A DNA stretch of 64,000 nucleotides from Hericium rajendrae (GCA_033439255.1 CM065880.1:2170001-2234000), one strand, 5' to 3'; positions 23,221 through 35,390 are shown, counted from the first letter of the stretch. Translations and numbers: made by a program. Notes: a model not told the origin generated them from the letters alone.

Positions 23221-26190
23221 GTTTTGATACTGTCTCAAGAAGTCTTTCTGCTCATCATTATGCCAGAGATCAGACAGATATGTAAGTTCTGAATCTCGAA
23301 TGTTCCTATTCTGCATTAGAGGCCGCCCCAAAACCTTAGGCACCTCGGCATACGCATCTTCGTTTAACTTTGTAAGATTACGCGAATCCGATTGCTCTGA
23401 TTTAATCCTCTCTTCATCTATTCGTCTGGGGCTGGCTTTACTCGCGAAAATTGAAGAGACCAGACGGATGCTCAATTTAGCTGGGCGATGGCGATGTACA
23501 CCGATTCCTATGACCTGCCGTACATATGCACCGTTATGAGCTATGAGCCATACAAGCCCAGCTGACGCGGCATGTATGCGGCCGGTCAGGGTTAGTCTAC
23601 TCGAAACTCGGCGAAACGGTGCTGCACTGCTTTGCCAAGATTCTGGAGCTGAAATCTCTGCAGATGAAGTTGAGGCCTTGCGCACGAACGATCTCGTAGG
23701 TAGGTCCAATCGGGTAAGGACATTGCCTACTCGAGAAGTCGGACTAGCTCTGACCAGTTCGTCTATTCTTCTGCGGAATATGCAGCCTGGTCCATGCCCG
23801 AAGCCAGGTACGTAGTACAGGTCAAGGTAGCTCTGAGCTGGGCCCAGGGCTTGTTGAGAATTCCGACCACGATCGTGCATCTCTTGTATCAACGACTACC
23901 CGGAGTTGCCCATCCACTCATGTCCTCGACTCAACGTGTCGACTTCCGTCGTCGCCGTCTAGGCAAACCTTGTCGCGGCCGCAACATGCTGGTGCTCTGC
24001 ACGTGCCACCATTGCACGGAAGATGATCTACCCGGGGACTCGGGATGCTGGATTCCGAAGTGGGAGGTCCGGTCGACGCATCAGCAAAAACGTGATAGTA
24101 CGACAAAGCCCTGTAAGGGATTATAAGGTCGAAAAGGCTACAATCTGACGAGGTTTGCACATTTTGACGCCAGGGGTTATGATCATGCCATTCGAATTTA
24201 CAATATTCATAATCCTTCCCAAGGGCTGCCATCCCAGTGAACCTTCCCAAGGGTCATCGTGTCGACCGGGTTTGGTATTCCGCATGGCATGATCATAGTC
24301 CCTGGTGGCCCTTGCAAAAGGCTACCAGCCTATGTAAAAGCTTGTCCTGATGTCCGCGAATCACACTTTAATTGTATTTTTTATGTTTTGTTTTGTGATT
24401 TCCGTGAGGTTTTCGGGGGCCATGAAAACAAAAAGATAGAGCATAATTTAATTCATAAAAGCGAAAATTACAACGACTAACTAGTGTACTGATTTTACTA
24501 AAGGAGAAAAGTGGAACATATGATCGGCATCAGTCACGGTGCATCGCATTGTGCGTGGCCGCGTCGGACCCAGCTCGTACTGCGGAGGCCTTGACTGTCG
24601 CATACACACAAGCAAGCAGCTGACGGAGCGCCGCCGTGAGCCATCCAGACCCGGTGATCGAGACAAGCGAAGAGATGAACAAGATGGACAGCACAGCAAG
24701 ATACCAGAGCGCACGCATGGAGATCCTCGCCATGCACTTGCAGCGTGCGGTGTTCAAGAGCCAGCTAAGGGAGCTCCAAGACAAGCATGAGATCCGGCAT
24801 TCAGCCTGGCGCCGGAGCTAGATAGTAATCCGCACAAGGTGGGTGCTAACAGTCACGAAGGGACACCATGGACCTTGGACTGCTGTAGTACCTGAAAGCG
24901 AACACAAGGAAAGAAGGGACGCCAGTCGTGCGCAATGATGGCAGGTGGAAAGAAAGTTAGTAGACGTAGGTGCGGCCTCACGTCGCAATTATACGGGTCG
25001 TTTAGGGCAGGCGGTAGCCCACCTTATCCGCCCAACGACATTATCACCAATTACTACGTACCTTAGATGACGAGTGACTGGTCGTCGGAGCCAGCGTCCG
25101 GAAGGACTGAGCGCTGGAGAGCGGCAGGCAGGCGGTCTCATCGAAAGTGCCGCAAACCTGCCGGGAGACCTACAATAGATTATATATCTGGAGAATGCTT
25201 CTGAAAACTCACCGGTGATACTTGGAGTTGGGATGGGGCAAGCAGGTTGTTGAGGTTCTGGTATAGCTATATATTGTCCTCGCATACCCTCGTAAGGGTT
25301 TGGAAAGTGCCGCCGTGACGGTGACGCGTTACAAACCTCACCAGGGAGTCCCATTCTATCACGTTTTCGCTGATGACAGACATCTTCTCCAGCAGCATCG
25401 TGACACAATGCCCATGTATCAGCGCGGCAAGACGCGTCGTGGCGCGCCGGCATCGCTACGCGCATCAGGGAGAGGTCGACTACCGGGAAACAACGATCGC
25501 GAGATGCGGGGCGAGGGGTCGTCGAAACGCGCGCGGCTGGAGCAGGACGAGGAAGAGATCGATGATAAAGCCCCGGCACCTGACATCCCATCGAACGCAG
25601 CTTATTCGCATCCCAGCGGCAGTGACGAAGCAGACGAAGGTAGAGGTGCGTGAGGGCGTGGGGGCGCAGGTCGTTTGTCTGGAAGTTGCTTGGTGAGTTC
25701 TTGTCATGCTTCGAGGCTTGTCGCTGCTGAACAACGTCGTGCAGCTATCGTGTTTGAACATAAGCGGTTTGGCAGTGCTTCCAGGAAACTTAAAGATTAT
25801 GCATAGCGCTTGGTATTTGTTCTCATAGTTCTGTCCATCATGATCTAGATCTATGAACGCTAGTATCACTCATACAGACATACCTCGCGATTGGGGATTC
25901 GGATGTGCGCATACATACCGCTGCATAAGCCCCTTTCGGGTTCATCTGCGTCTATCTGCTCCAATCTCATAGCACTAGCGTATCCCTCATGCCCAGAACC
26001 GACTCAAGTCGTGACGACAGAGACTTCCATTCCGTGGTGAGTGGACAACATTAGAGCAGCACAGCCACACTACATTCGCAACCTGGCCTGATCTGGCTCG
26101 CATGACGTCACCCCGACGCGCCCTCATATAGTCCATCTGACGGTCCCGTCTCCACAACGCTTTCACCCCACAGCAAATCAATCCGCGGTC
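23221..26190. other. Long intergenic stretch with a MITE-like insertion
   Basis: Nearly 3 kb with no firmly supported gene. Two short plus-strand frames have protein-like composition (24675-24821, charged and helical; 25410-25653, Arg/Glu/Asp rich), but neither has a motif, a convincing upstream exon or a family, so I do not call them. A short inverted-repeat element at 24170-24305 is listed separately. Confidence 0.4.
24170..24305. mobile_element. Short inverted-repeat element, MITE-like (136 bp)
   Basis: Left end CCAGGGGTTATGATCATGCC and the reverse complement of the right end CCAGGGACTATGATCATGCC match over about 28 bases with few mismatches, including a perfect 13-base core (TATGATCATGCCA at 24178-24190, inverted at 24285-24297). 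The inside holds a direct repeat CTTCCCAAGGG. No clear target duplication. Too small to code; best read as a non-autonomous DNA transposon. Confidence 0.55.
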
Positions 26191-26869
26191 ATGTCTTCCA
26201 CTTCTCTTGATCCTCAAACCGAGGTGCGTGCTCTGTTTGCCGAAGGCGCGACGTGCATTTACTGATGGGGATATGCAGAACTCGACGACGCAGTCGCCGA
26301 CGCCGCAGCAACCATCGGACGTCGTGCAGCCCACACGAGTAGACACGCAGCCCCAGCAAGGTACGCGTTCTGACTTTTGATAGATGTGAATTTTGTCTGA
26401 CCATGCATGGACCAAGGCGGAACGCAGCCGGGCGACGGGCCAAAGGTCCATGGTGCTGCGCCGGGCCAAGATCCAAATGTGAAGAAGGTGCACGCAAAGG
26501 TGCCGTGGAAGGAGATGGTTATTGGTGCGTTGTTTCCTCTTTTCTTTCGCTGTGCGTGGATAGATGCTAACGGTCTAGTTGTAGCATATGCGCAGGTGCG
26601 TTTGAGGATCTAATTGCGGTAAGTGCATGTGTGCTGAACCGATGACGTCGTCAGAAAACGAGAGGCACTGTGAGTCCTTCCATGTATGCTCTTGGACACC
26701 ATCGTCTGACACTTGACCTCCATTTAGTTCATGCGCAAGGTCCGCGGGCCCTTTTCTGCGTTGTGCCGCACCATCGTCTAATTGCCTTTTTCTGCAGCCA
26801 TCATTGAAGGAGCACGGCGATAAAGTCTTAACAGGCGAGACCTGCGGTCGCGAGCCACCGCCCAAGTAG
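26191..26869 (+). CDS. Small conserved protein of 110 residues built from microexons
   Basis: Seven exons join in a single frame of 333 nt: 26191-26223, 26279-26360, 26417-26524, 26585-26595 (11 nt), 26655-26669 (15 nt), 26728-26739 (12 nt) and 26798-26869. All introns are GT-AG and 55-60 nt. The protein starts MSSTSLDPQTE, has a Gln/Pro/Thr-rich disordered half, then KVPWKEMVIAYAQKTRG and FMRKPSLKEHGDKVLTGE, ending PPPK-TAG. The second half resembles a motif I associate with small uncharacterised basidiomycete proteins (KEQVI-AYAKKTRGT-KPELKEHG). Function unknown; no signal peptide or TM. The three microexons together encode only the central motif, so ordinary ORF searches miss the gene. Confidence 0.75.
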
Positions 26870-27338
26870 TGATCGCATGCTCTGCAAGTTTGCAACACGT
26901 ATGCGCGCCTGCCTCTTGATACTACGCCACGATGCTCACGCCGACTTGCAGGACCGATATGGCTTCTCGGACTCCGTTTGGGAGTGTCACCACGTACTCT
27001 CTTGTATAGTTCATGATCATCCTGTATTCGCAGCATAATATCTCTCAGATATGACCTCTACGTTGTGATCTAGTCTGCTGGTCTGACGCCCCGCATCTGC
27101 ACCCGCTTCACTCAGCAGATCGTTCAATTGTCGCGGGCGCGGGGCCAGGCCCAATTTGAAATGTGCCCGACAACTCTAAATCTTAGATTCAAATTTGGCT
27201 TACGTGATGCTGGGGAAAGATCTGGGATTCGACCAGTCGCGTGCGGGACAACAACGAGGCATCGATATATACCGACTCAACATAACCAAAGGACTATCCT
27301 ATCTTCAGGCCATCCTAAGGCGCGAATTCAGCTGATTT
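26870..27338. other. Intergenic, no gene seen
   Basis: Holds the 3' end of the small gene and the promoter of the next. No motif or repeat recognised. Confidence 0.45.
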
Positions 27339-28803
27339 ATGGCAGACTTTGATTTTGCAGATGCCTTAATGGACGAGAAGCCGGCGACGCGGGACGCGGA
27401 GCTGGACGAAGACGTCAACCCGGTCGTGGAAAGTGCTGAATACGCGCTCAAGGTGTGCCACCTCCCATCACGTTCCACCACGCCATGCCCATAACATTTC
27501 CCATACCAGAAAACAAACCTCGTCCAAATAAACACGGAAGGCGTCAAAGCCGCCGCGCGACACGTCCGTGCTCCCGCCCCTCTCCCGCGTCTACGCTGAC
27601 CCGCCGCAGATCTACACACGCATGCGCACCGAGTCATACTCCCCGCGCACCTGGCGCACGCACCCGCTGCACCTCCTCCCGCCGGAGCCGTACGACCCCG
27701 CGCACCCCGGCACGCGCGCCGCGCTCGACTGGCTCTTCCTCGTCTCCGCGCTCAACTTCAGCTTCTGGTCCGCGAAGGGCGCGCGCGAGCGCTACGGCGT
27801 CGCGTGGCGCGCGGGGTGGGGCGCCGATGCGCGCGTCGTGTGGACGGGGTATTGGAGCCTCGTTGCGGCGATTGATCGCGGTGCGTGTCTTTTGGATGGG
27901 GAAGGCGGAGCGAGGCTGATGCGGCGATAGCGCTGGAGGAGGATATACCGATTACGGACCCGGCGTTTTATGCGTCGGAGGCGCTGTGCCCGGATAGTCT
28001 GCTCGAGCATGTCTTTCGCGCGGCGCCACAATCGACGGAGGGTATCCCGTTGCTCCGCGAGCGCATCGCCGTCCTGCGCGAGGTCGGGTTCATCCTGTGT
28101 GCAGTGCGTTACGTGCTTTATCCTGCCTTGCACTTATGCAGAACGTCCTGATGCGCTGCCAGAGCTTCGGCGGCTCCTTCCAGGGCTTTATCCAGGAGTT
28201 CCAGCGACGGAACGCCGGAAAGGGCACGGCACTACAGCTCGTAAAAATGGTCACCGACACGTTCCCCTCCTTCCGCGACGAAACGTGGTACGACGGCCGG
28301 CGCGGTACGCCCCCCTCCCCACCTCCCCTCCCTCCCGCCCTAACCCTTCCCCAGTGTACTTCTGGAAGCGCGCGCAGATCCTCACCGCCGAGACCTGGGC
28401 CGCATTCTACCCGGCCCCCGGCGCGGGAACGCACCCGCTCTTCCCGCAGGGCATCGACCAGCTCACGATGTTCGCGGACTACCGCGTGCCGCAGATCATG
28501 CACCATCTACGCATCCTGGTCTACCCCGCGCCGCTGCTGCGCCTTCTGCGCGCGGGCGCGCCCGTCGCGAGCGGCGCGCGCGAGGAGGTGAGCATGCGCG
28601 CGGGGAGCGTCGTCGGCGTCGAGCGCGTGAAGGCGGAGATCCGCAGGCTCGCGGGGGAGGGTGGGGGAGGGGTGAGCAGCGTGCTGATCGATTTTTATCT
28701 GTGGGATCTGGCGAAGCGCGTGGAGGGCGGGGCGGAGCGGATCGAGGGCGTCGAGACGCAGGAGATGGTCCCGCCGCATCGCACGCGGAGTATCTGGTAC
28801 TAA
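27339..28803 (+). CDS. Queuosine salvage protein (DUF2419; QNG1 family)
   Basis: Q-nucleoside N-glycosylase family that frees queuine from queuosine nucleosides for tRNA modification. Start MADFDFADALMDEK; a later ATG at 27369 is possible. After the first intron, NLVQINTEGVKAAARH matches the family's N-terminal motif. Then HPLHLLPPEPYDP, ALNFSFWSAKGARERYGV, TGYWSLVAAIDR, PLLRERIAVLREVG, CQSFGGSFQGFIQE and ETWYDGRRVYFWKRAQIL (across a splice). The C-terminal half has the hallmark LTMFADYRVPQIMHHL and ends EMVPPHRTRSIWY. Six or seven exons with short introns. Full-length for the family. The next gene is convergent. Confident of the family; activity is by homology. Confidence 0.87.
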
Positions 28804-29013
28804 GGGTGCGGTATCGTGCCGCACATCACTAGGGAATACAAGAGTCTAGACATCATCGCAGCGTACACTCCTAGAGCTTACTTGGCATAACTTATTCGGG
28901 ATGGGTGCTGGAGATGGGCAGTACGGTGGTATTGTATTAAACGCATAATGGACTATATACGCGGTGTAGGCATTACTTCTTCATAAAACGTATGCTGCTC
29001 TGCTCCTCCGCGC

Positions 29014-30670
29014 TCAGATCGCCGCCCTGCGCGGCCGGCCCACCGTCCGCGCCGCGCCGGCCTTCAGAAACGCAAAGTTGCGCTTCTCCGGCTCGACCCA
29101 GTCGAGCCCGAGCTCGCGCACGATGCGCTCCTCGCTCTCGCTCTCCACGAGCTCCCAGTACCCATCCGCGCCCGCGCCCGGCGCCGCCGCCTTCTCCTGC
29201 CACCGCCACAGCCCGTACTCGTTCAGCTGCATGCCAAGCTTGTCCGCCGCAATGCGCAGCGCGCGGTAATACTCCGTGTCGCCCGTGAGCGCGAGAAGCG
29301 CCGCGCCGCGCGAGCTCCACGGCGCCATGCTGCACCATACACCAGCCAGTCAGCACTTAGCACAGAAGGCAAGAAACGAACGAACGCACCTCAGCTCGAT
29401 GCGGCAGTACCGCCCGCGCCCCGCCCGTGCGGCCCGCAGGAGCTCGCCCGCGTCCATCGCCGCCGCGGGGATGTGCGCGACGCCGCCCCACCGCGCGCCG
29501 CCGCCGCCGAGCGCGCCGACGAGCAGGCCCGCGTCCTGCAGCGGGCGCACGACGTCCTGCAGCAGCGGCGCGCGGGGGCCGCGGCCCGTCGGGAGGGGCC
29601 GGTGGAACGGGATCGGGGGCTTGCCGCGCGTGAGGGACTGCGCGGAGGAGGCGGGGCGCTCGGGGAGCGGGATGTGGATGTGCGAGGGGTGCTGGACGAG
29701 GAGGACGAGGTGTGTGAGGGGGGTGTGGCGTCGGCTGGGAGGCGTTAGATGGGTGCGTGAGGGAGGGGGAGGGGCTTACTAGGCGTCGAGGAGATCGAGT
29801 TCGAAATTTGAGGAGATGTGGTCGCGGGTGAAGCTCTGCGAGATGGCTTCAGTGTGGATGGGGAAAGGGACGAGCTGAGGGCTTACGGCGACGCGCTCCG
29901 CATCCTCTCGAGAGATTTCACGGTCGAGGTGCTCCCGATACTTCACGGCCGTCCGCTGTACTGACGAGAGCATCTCCTGGTATTTTGGCTCGTCCAGCTG
30001 GGCGGCGGATGTGCAGCCGGCATCGTAAAGCTGGTCCGCAGATGTTCTCCTGTGAGAGTGTTAGGAAAGGATGACCGGCAGTGAACACTACGCACCCGAT
30101 TCCGGGCACGCTCTGCAGCACAGAAACCGCACGTTTTCGGTGAGCTCGTGCCTGATCATGCTTTTTCGGGTCCTACGGAGGAGGCAAAGGCTCGAGTAAG
30201 AGAATGAAATATACACATGACAGCGCATACGAACATATTCTTGACCTTCAAGAAAGAGGTTGATGCGTTGTGCAATACCAGGTCCGATGCCCTTGAGCTG
30301 TTGCGAACTATCTCAGTGCAAAATGTACAGCCAGCCAGAGGGGTGACACACCTTCGCCGCCTCCTGGCCCGTCCTTATGGGCTTTTTAACCTCGCGGATG
30401 ACGCTGATCGCATTCTGAAATGAGCGCACTTTGTACACATTCCTGGAGGGATTTGCTTCTTCCTCCCGCATGTCTGATGTCTCGTCAGTTGACGCACGGT
30501 GTGCGGAGGGAGTGGACACGCTGCGTACCTCGTGTCAGCATGTCAATGATGCCATTATTAGAACCGTGTGTGCTTTTGGGCGCATCAGAGTAGGCCCTGT
30601 AAGGTGTCGGTCTTCGTGGAATGCAGACATGGCGAGGTAGGTGGAGGGAGCGGAGGGAGCGGGTAAACAT
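29014..30670 (-). CDS. Family X DNA polymerase-like protein, probably mitochondrial, catalytic aspartates missing
   Basis: Start at 30670: MFTRSLRSLHLPRHVC, an Arg/Ser-rich amphipathic N-terminus ending YRAYSDAP, a typical mitochondrial presequence. Then FQNAISVIREVKKPI and the first helix-hairpin-helix LKGIGPGIAQRI; the second, LQSVPGIGRTSADQLYDAGC, crosses a splice. Palm: YRRHTPLTHLVLLVQHPSHI, where polymerases beta/lambda have D-x-D; here the two Asp positions are His and Val. The third Asp (RIDIRL in pol beta) is Glu in CRIELSMAP. Thumb: LTGDTEYYRALRIAADKLG, LNEYGLWRW and LDWVEPEKRNFAFL. Fold motifs are intact while all three metal ligands differ, so it may be a non-catalytic relative. 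Divergent from the SNF5 gene 230 bases away. Confidence 0.82.
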
Positions 30671-30900
30671 GAAGAGGAGAGGGAAGGCGTGGGACGGCGA
30701 CGCGTCGGGGCGCGTTGCAATCAATTTCTCCTTTCTCCGAGTCCGTGACTAGGTGACCGACTCCGCACCAGCACACGACGACGAGCACGACACTCACACA
30801 CAGCCTGGCAGCGACCACGACAGCAGCAGACGATTACACTATCAACGCGTACCAAAAACAGACATCTCTCCGGTCTTGACTAATCACTGTCGTGCCCGCG

Positions 30901-32802
30901 ATGGCAGAGCCAAACAACGCGCCGTCTGCAGCGACTTCGAGCCAGTTCAAGCTCAGGTTCAACACCATGTCCGACACCCAGCTCACACAGGCCATCTCCC
31001 AGCTCTCCTCCGCCGCTGCCAGCGCCAGCACCACCGGCTACCAGCCCCAGGGGTACGCCGCCCCCACTCCGCAGCGCCTCACCAGTACGCCTCCGCCTCC
31101 CGCTTCCGCTTTTTTTAATCCTCTCAACCCACGACCCGTCCACGCAGCATACCAAAACAACATCAACAAATGGTCAGCATCCGCTACCCCGCCCCCACGC
31201 ACATCCTCCCGCCGCAGCAAGCCCGCCAAAAGCTCGAACCTCGCCCCGACGCCCGCCGCGCCGCCCACGCCCGCCCACGCGCTCCCCGCCCGCGTCACAA
31301 CCCCGCAGCGCCCGCCTGCCCCGACGCCCACGCAGCCGCCCGCCCACGTCTACGCCCCACCAGCGTACCGCCCTCCGCCCGCGCAGCCGACGCCCCCGCG
31401 CGCCGCGCCGGCCCTGCACCCGACCCCGCAGGCGCTGCACTCGACGTACGCGTCGCGCCTGCGCACGGGCGCGACGCTGCTCATGCAGCCCGTGCTCGCG
31501 CACGCGCCCGCCGCCGCCGCCGTGGCGTCGCGCTCGCGGCGCGCGGCGGTCGTGAGCTACGCGGAGCCCGCGAGCGGGGAGGAGGACGAGGACATCCCGG
31601 ATGCGGGCGAGGTCGAGAGCGACGGGAGCGATTTCGTCGCGAGCGGGGGGACAAGAAGTGCGATTCGGCCGACGCGGAGCGGGCGGGCGGGTGCGGCGCA
31701 GGTGCAGGTGGGCGGGGGCGGGGAGCTCGATCAGAGCTATTTGGGGATGGTGCCGCCCGCGCGGTTTATTGTGCCCAAGCCGGTGGCGCCGACGCGGCAT
31801 GAAGCCTAGTGCGTGCTTTTCGTGCAGATGTGATATTGACTTGGTGCTCATTTTCGTGTGTGTGCAGCTCGCAGGAGCGCCTCGAGACCCAGGCTGCGCT
31901 CCCCGCCGCGCTGGTGCCAATCCGCGTCGAGTTCGAGACAGATACGCACCGCATCCGCGACGTGTTCACGTGGAATGTGCATGAGACGCTCGTAACGCCG
32001 GAACAGTTTGCGCGGACGTTCGTCGCGGACCTCGAGTTGCCTGCAGTGCCGTGGGCCGAAACCGTCGCGACGCAGATCCGCGCGCAGCTCGAAGACGCGG
32101 AGGCCGTTGGCGGGATGGACATGGCCGTCGATGGCGGGGGGCCCGAGCCCGGCGACGAGGTGCCGGAGTGCCGGGTTGTCCTCAGCGTGAGTTTCACTCT
32201 CATCTTCTGCCTGCAGCCGGCCTGCTGACACGCGCACGTAGATTGACGTGCAGATCGACAACCACCACCTCACGGACCACATCGAGTGGGACCTGCGCTC
32301 GACGCTGACGCCCGAGGCGTTCACCGCGCAGCTGTGCACGGACCTCGGGCTCTCGGGCGAGGCGCACACGCTCATCGCGCACGCGCTGCACGAAGAGCTG
32401 CTGCGGCACAAGAAGGACGCGCTCGAGTGGGGCGTGATCGGCGGGCCGGCGGCGCCCGCGCCTGGGGCGGATGAGGAGGAGCAGAAGCGCGACAAGAGCG
32501 GGCTGAGCCTGCTTAAGGACAAGACGGGGCTCGGGCTCGGGTGGGGGCGCGCGCCGAAGGACGGGCGCGGGCCGCGCGTGCTGCGGAGCGTGTGGCGGGA
32601 CTGGCAGGAGGCGGAGGAGTTTGGGACGCATTGGGGCGTGATGAGTGCGGAGGAGGTCGAGCGGCGCGAGATCGAGCGCGAGCGGTCGAGTCGGTGCGTG
32701 GTGCTTTTTTGTCGTTTGGTGGGGTGCTCATGGTGCGTGATCAGGCGGTTGCGGAGAGAGACGTCGAAGTTCCAGACCTCGGCGCGGACGAGGAGGAGAT
32801 AG
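30901..32802 (+). CDS. SNF5/SMARCB1-type subunit (SFH1-like) of a SWI/SNF or RSC chromatin remodeller
   Basis: Core subunit of SWI/SNF-class complexes in the nucleus. Start MAEPNNAPSAATSSQFKLRF. After the first intron comes TTYQNNINKW, then a long Pro/Ala/Thr-rich region (about 31200-31560) and an acidic patch. The SNF5 domain has its two repeats: LVPIRVEFETDTHRIRDVFTW with TPEQFARTFVADLELP (repeat 1), and IDVQIDNHHLTDHIEWDL with TPEAFTAQLCTDLGL (repeat 2). Downstream comes FGTHWGVMSAEEVERREIER, then the C-terminal RRLRRETSKFQTS. Introns at about 31083-31147, 31809-31868, 32189-32241 and 32697-32747. The Pro-rich part is GC-driven and its exact length may vary in homologues. Confidence 0.85.
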
Positions 32803-34335
32803 ATTGGGGCTGGTTCTATTTGGTGTGCGTATGGAGACGGATCGTTTTTCTCGTCTTGCAGCTCGGGCGACCAAAAGCTTCATTTACCTTCATGGAGAGG
32901 GAGAGATCGATTCTCTACTGGAGCGCTGCCTATGGCCATTGCTTGCCGCCGCGAATTCATTGACGTGGCTCCGTAGGATTGTTGGTGGGTAAATCGTAGT
33001 AATTGTATTGTACGCACTGAGCAGATGTCACACACCGACGGAGTGCAATAATGGCACCTTTTTTAATGTCTCCAGCGTTCGTACGAGTACGTATAAGGTG
33101 GCGTGCTGCAGACATCCGCAGACTGAGAATCCTCATCAAAGGTAACACTCGTGTTCTCAGGAATGATCTCTTCATATATCCTAACCCGCTGGGAGACGCC
33201 ACGAGTATGTGTCCGAGAGAATAGAACCTACGGCAAACAAACTGGAGCGGGACGATCTCGCAAAACGAAGCAAGCCAGAATCCGGAAGACGACAGAAAGG
33301 AGCGATTCCGTCAAGGTTCCGTCCTTGAAGAAAGCCAATCTCCGTCTTTGACCGGACGTGCAGCGCTAGAAGGTTGGAAAGACTGACGTACAGCTTGCTC
33401 GGAGAGCAAGGACAAGGCATCCATCATTGTGTCACTCACCTGCACCATACCTCTGCAAGCAAGCGTAGTTGAGTAAGGAAGTGGTCCTACGTACCTCCCC
33501 TCACGACGTGCTGCATAAGATATTATGCCATTTACAACATTGAATTTACCTAGCATGATCGCTGGCATGCACGAGGCTGGTAGCTTGAATATGGAGCCTA
33601 TTCCTTCCCTAGACAACATCGCGCCCATTTAGCAATCGATCGAAGGCGGAGGGAGCATTTGATGACCGTTTTGGATACTGACAGTGCAGGAGCACCGGTG
33701 CGGGTGCCGATCGACCTGTCCTGGTCGAGTCGTGGATGTGAAGGGAAGTTTCGAGCGAAACGCGACGGAAGCATTGTTCGTCGGGCGTGCAGTTCAAGTC
33801 ATGTCAAGGTAAGAAGATACGATGGATTCCTAGGAAGAAAAAGTCGAGACGGCTCAGGCGAGTCGAGGTAAGAAGATACGATGGATTCCTGACCGGGCCT
33901 ATGGAAGAAGAAAAGAGTCGAGACGGCTCACGCGAGTCAGAGATGGTCTCTCTTGGTGGCTTCGAGAAAGCTGTACTGGAATGCCCGACACCCGACATGC
34001 ACTTCGCGATCAGCGCGCCCACGGGCCCGATCATGCTGTTCGCCTGCTCGCTCAAGCTGGTTATTCTCTTTGGAAGATAGCAGATCCGCGGTGTGTAGTG
34101 AGATGTTGGGGGGACGTGTGATCAGCTATTGGAGTGCCAGCGGGCGGATGACATATCCTCCATGCATAATCCCGTACTAATCGTTTTGCTGTCGCATCTC
34201 CTTTGGTGCGTCACCAGTCGCCTAGCGGCTACGACGTAGATATGTGAGCGTACAAAAAGCCAGCTTGCTCTCGTGCATTGTTCAGCTGGTCAGACCCCTC
34301 GCAGCAGCTGCTCTTCTCAACCTTGCACACGATCC
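32803..34335. other. Intergenic, no gene; a short tandem duplication
   Basis: About 1.5 kb. No supported coding region. It contains the imperfect tandem duplication listed next. The rest is unique sequence. Confidence 0.45.
33806..33939. repeat. Imperfect tandem duplication, unit about 60-70 bp
   Basis: Two adjacent units both begin AGGTAAGAAGATACGATGGA and both end with AGTCGAGACGGCTCA and GCGAGTC. The second is longer by a dozen bases in the middle. A local duplication with no coding sense seen. Confidence 0.6.
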
Positions 34336-35390
34336 ATGACTATGGTAAGCTGATTTGACCGACCCGCCGCCTTTGTCGCTGACCGCCATGCCAGAGCATC
34401 ACTCTCCCAGACCTCCCCACCGAACTCCTCCTTGCCATCTTCGAGGAGGCATGCACCAACCCTCTCGATACAGAGACTGCGCGTGCCCTCTCCCTCACCT
34501 CCCATCGCATCCGCGAGACCAGTGCCCCGTTCCGCTACCGCATCCTCTCGATAGCTGGCGCTGAGTCTCTATCTGCCGCCCTCGACCACCTCACCTCTCT
34601 TCCTGCAGAAGAACGCCATGTTCACCACCTCTTCCTCGCCGACACGGCCGCCTCCGCCGCGGAGGACGTTGCACTCGCCGACCCGCACGATGTCGTGTCC
34701 GTCGAGCGCGCCGAGAACGCCTTCGCAGACGCCGCCCTCTTCCCCGCACGCGCCGACGCGCTCCTCCGCCTCCTCGGGCCCGACATCCGCACGCTCACCC
34801 TCGCCGTCTTCAACCCGCTGCAGACGCACTTCCTCTCCTGCCTCCTCGCCATCCCCTTCCCCCGCCTCACGACCCTCGCCCTCCGCCTTTCCGCCCAGCG
34901 CGTGCTTCTCCCCGCCGCCAGCGCAGGCCCGCACATGCCCGCGCTGCAGCGCTTGCATTTTTCTTCGCCGCGCTATCTCAGCAGCAGCGCCGCGCCGCTG
35001 CTCGAGCGTTTCGCCGGCGCGTGCGCCCGCCTCACGCACATTCGCCTGAGCGACCTGCGCCTCATGCCTGGCTGCGCCGCGACGCTCGCGCGCCTGCTCG
35101 GCCGCCTCCCACTGCGCGACCAGTACGGCTGGCTGCCGTCCTCGCCGCCCGCGGGCACGTGCCGCCTGCCGATGCGCGTGCGCACGCTCGCCGTGCAGCT
35201 GGCTGTGGGCGGGGTGAGGGGATCCGAGGGCGAGATTGTGCGGAGGATGGCGGCGATGGACTATGGGGATGGGTTTGTGCTGCTCGAGGGCTTGAAAGAG
35301 CGGCGGGGGATGAAGGTGTGGAAGGACGAGTGGAGGCGGGCGGTCGAGGGTGACCATGCGGTGTGGGAGGGCATGGGGGAGGTGCAGTAG
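34336..35390 (+). CDS. F-box-like protein, function unknown
   Basis: A nine-base first exon (M-T-M, 34336-34344), a 50-nt GT-AG intron, then one long exon from 34395. The N-terminal motif SITLPDLPTELLLAIFEEAC is a good F-box start, followed by RALSLTSHRIRETSAPFRYR, which fits the rest of the F-box helices. The remainder is Leu/Ala/Arg rich without a recognised repeat and ends EGMGEVQ. Fungal F-box proteins usually recruit targets to SCF ubiquitin ligases. Such genes are abundant and fast evolving in Agaricomycetes. The substrate cannot be guessed. Confidence 0.68.

Noticed and set aside
24675-24821. Short charged helical frame, possible small protein
   Set aside because: No upstream exon with good splice sites and an equally long hydrophobic frame on the other strand; not enough to call.
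25410-25653. Arg/Glu/Asp-rich frame starting MPMYQRGKTRRGAP
   Set aside because: Protein-like composition but no family and no gene structure around it.
32747-32960. Alternative acidic C-terminus of the SNF5 protein in another frame
   Set aside because: The RRLRRETSKFQTS ending fits SFH1-type proteins and the splice phase better.
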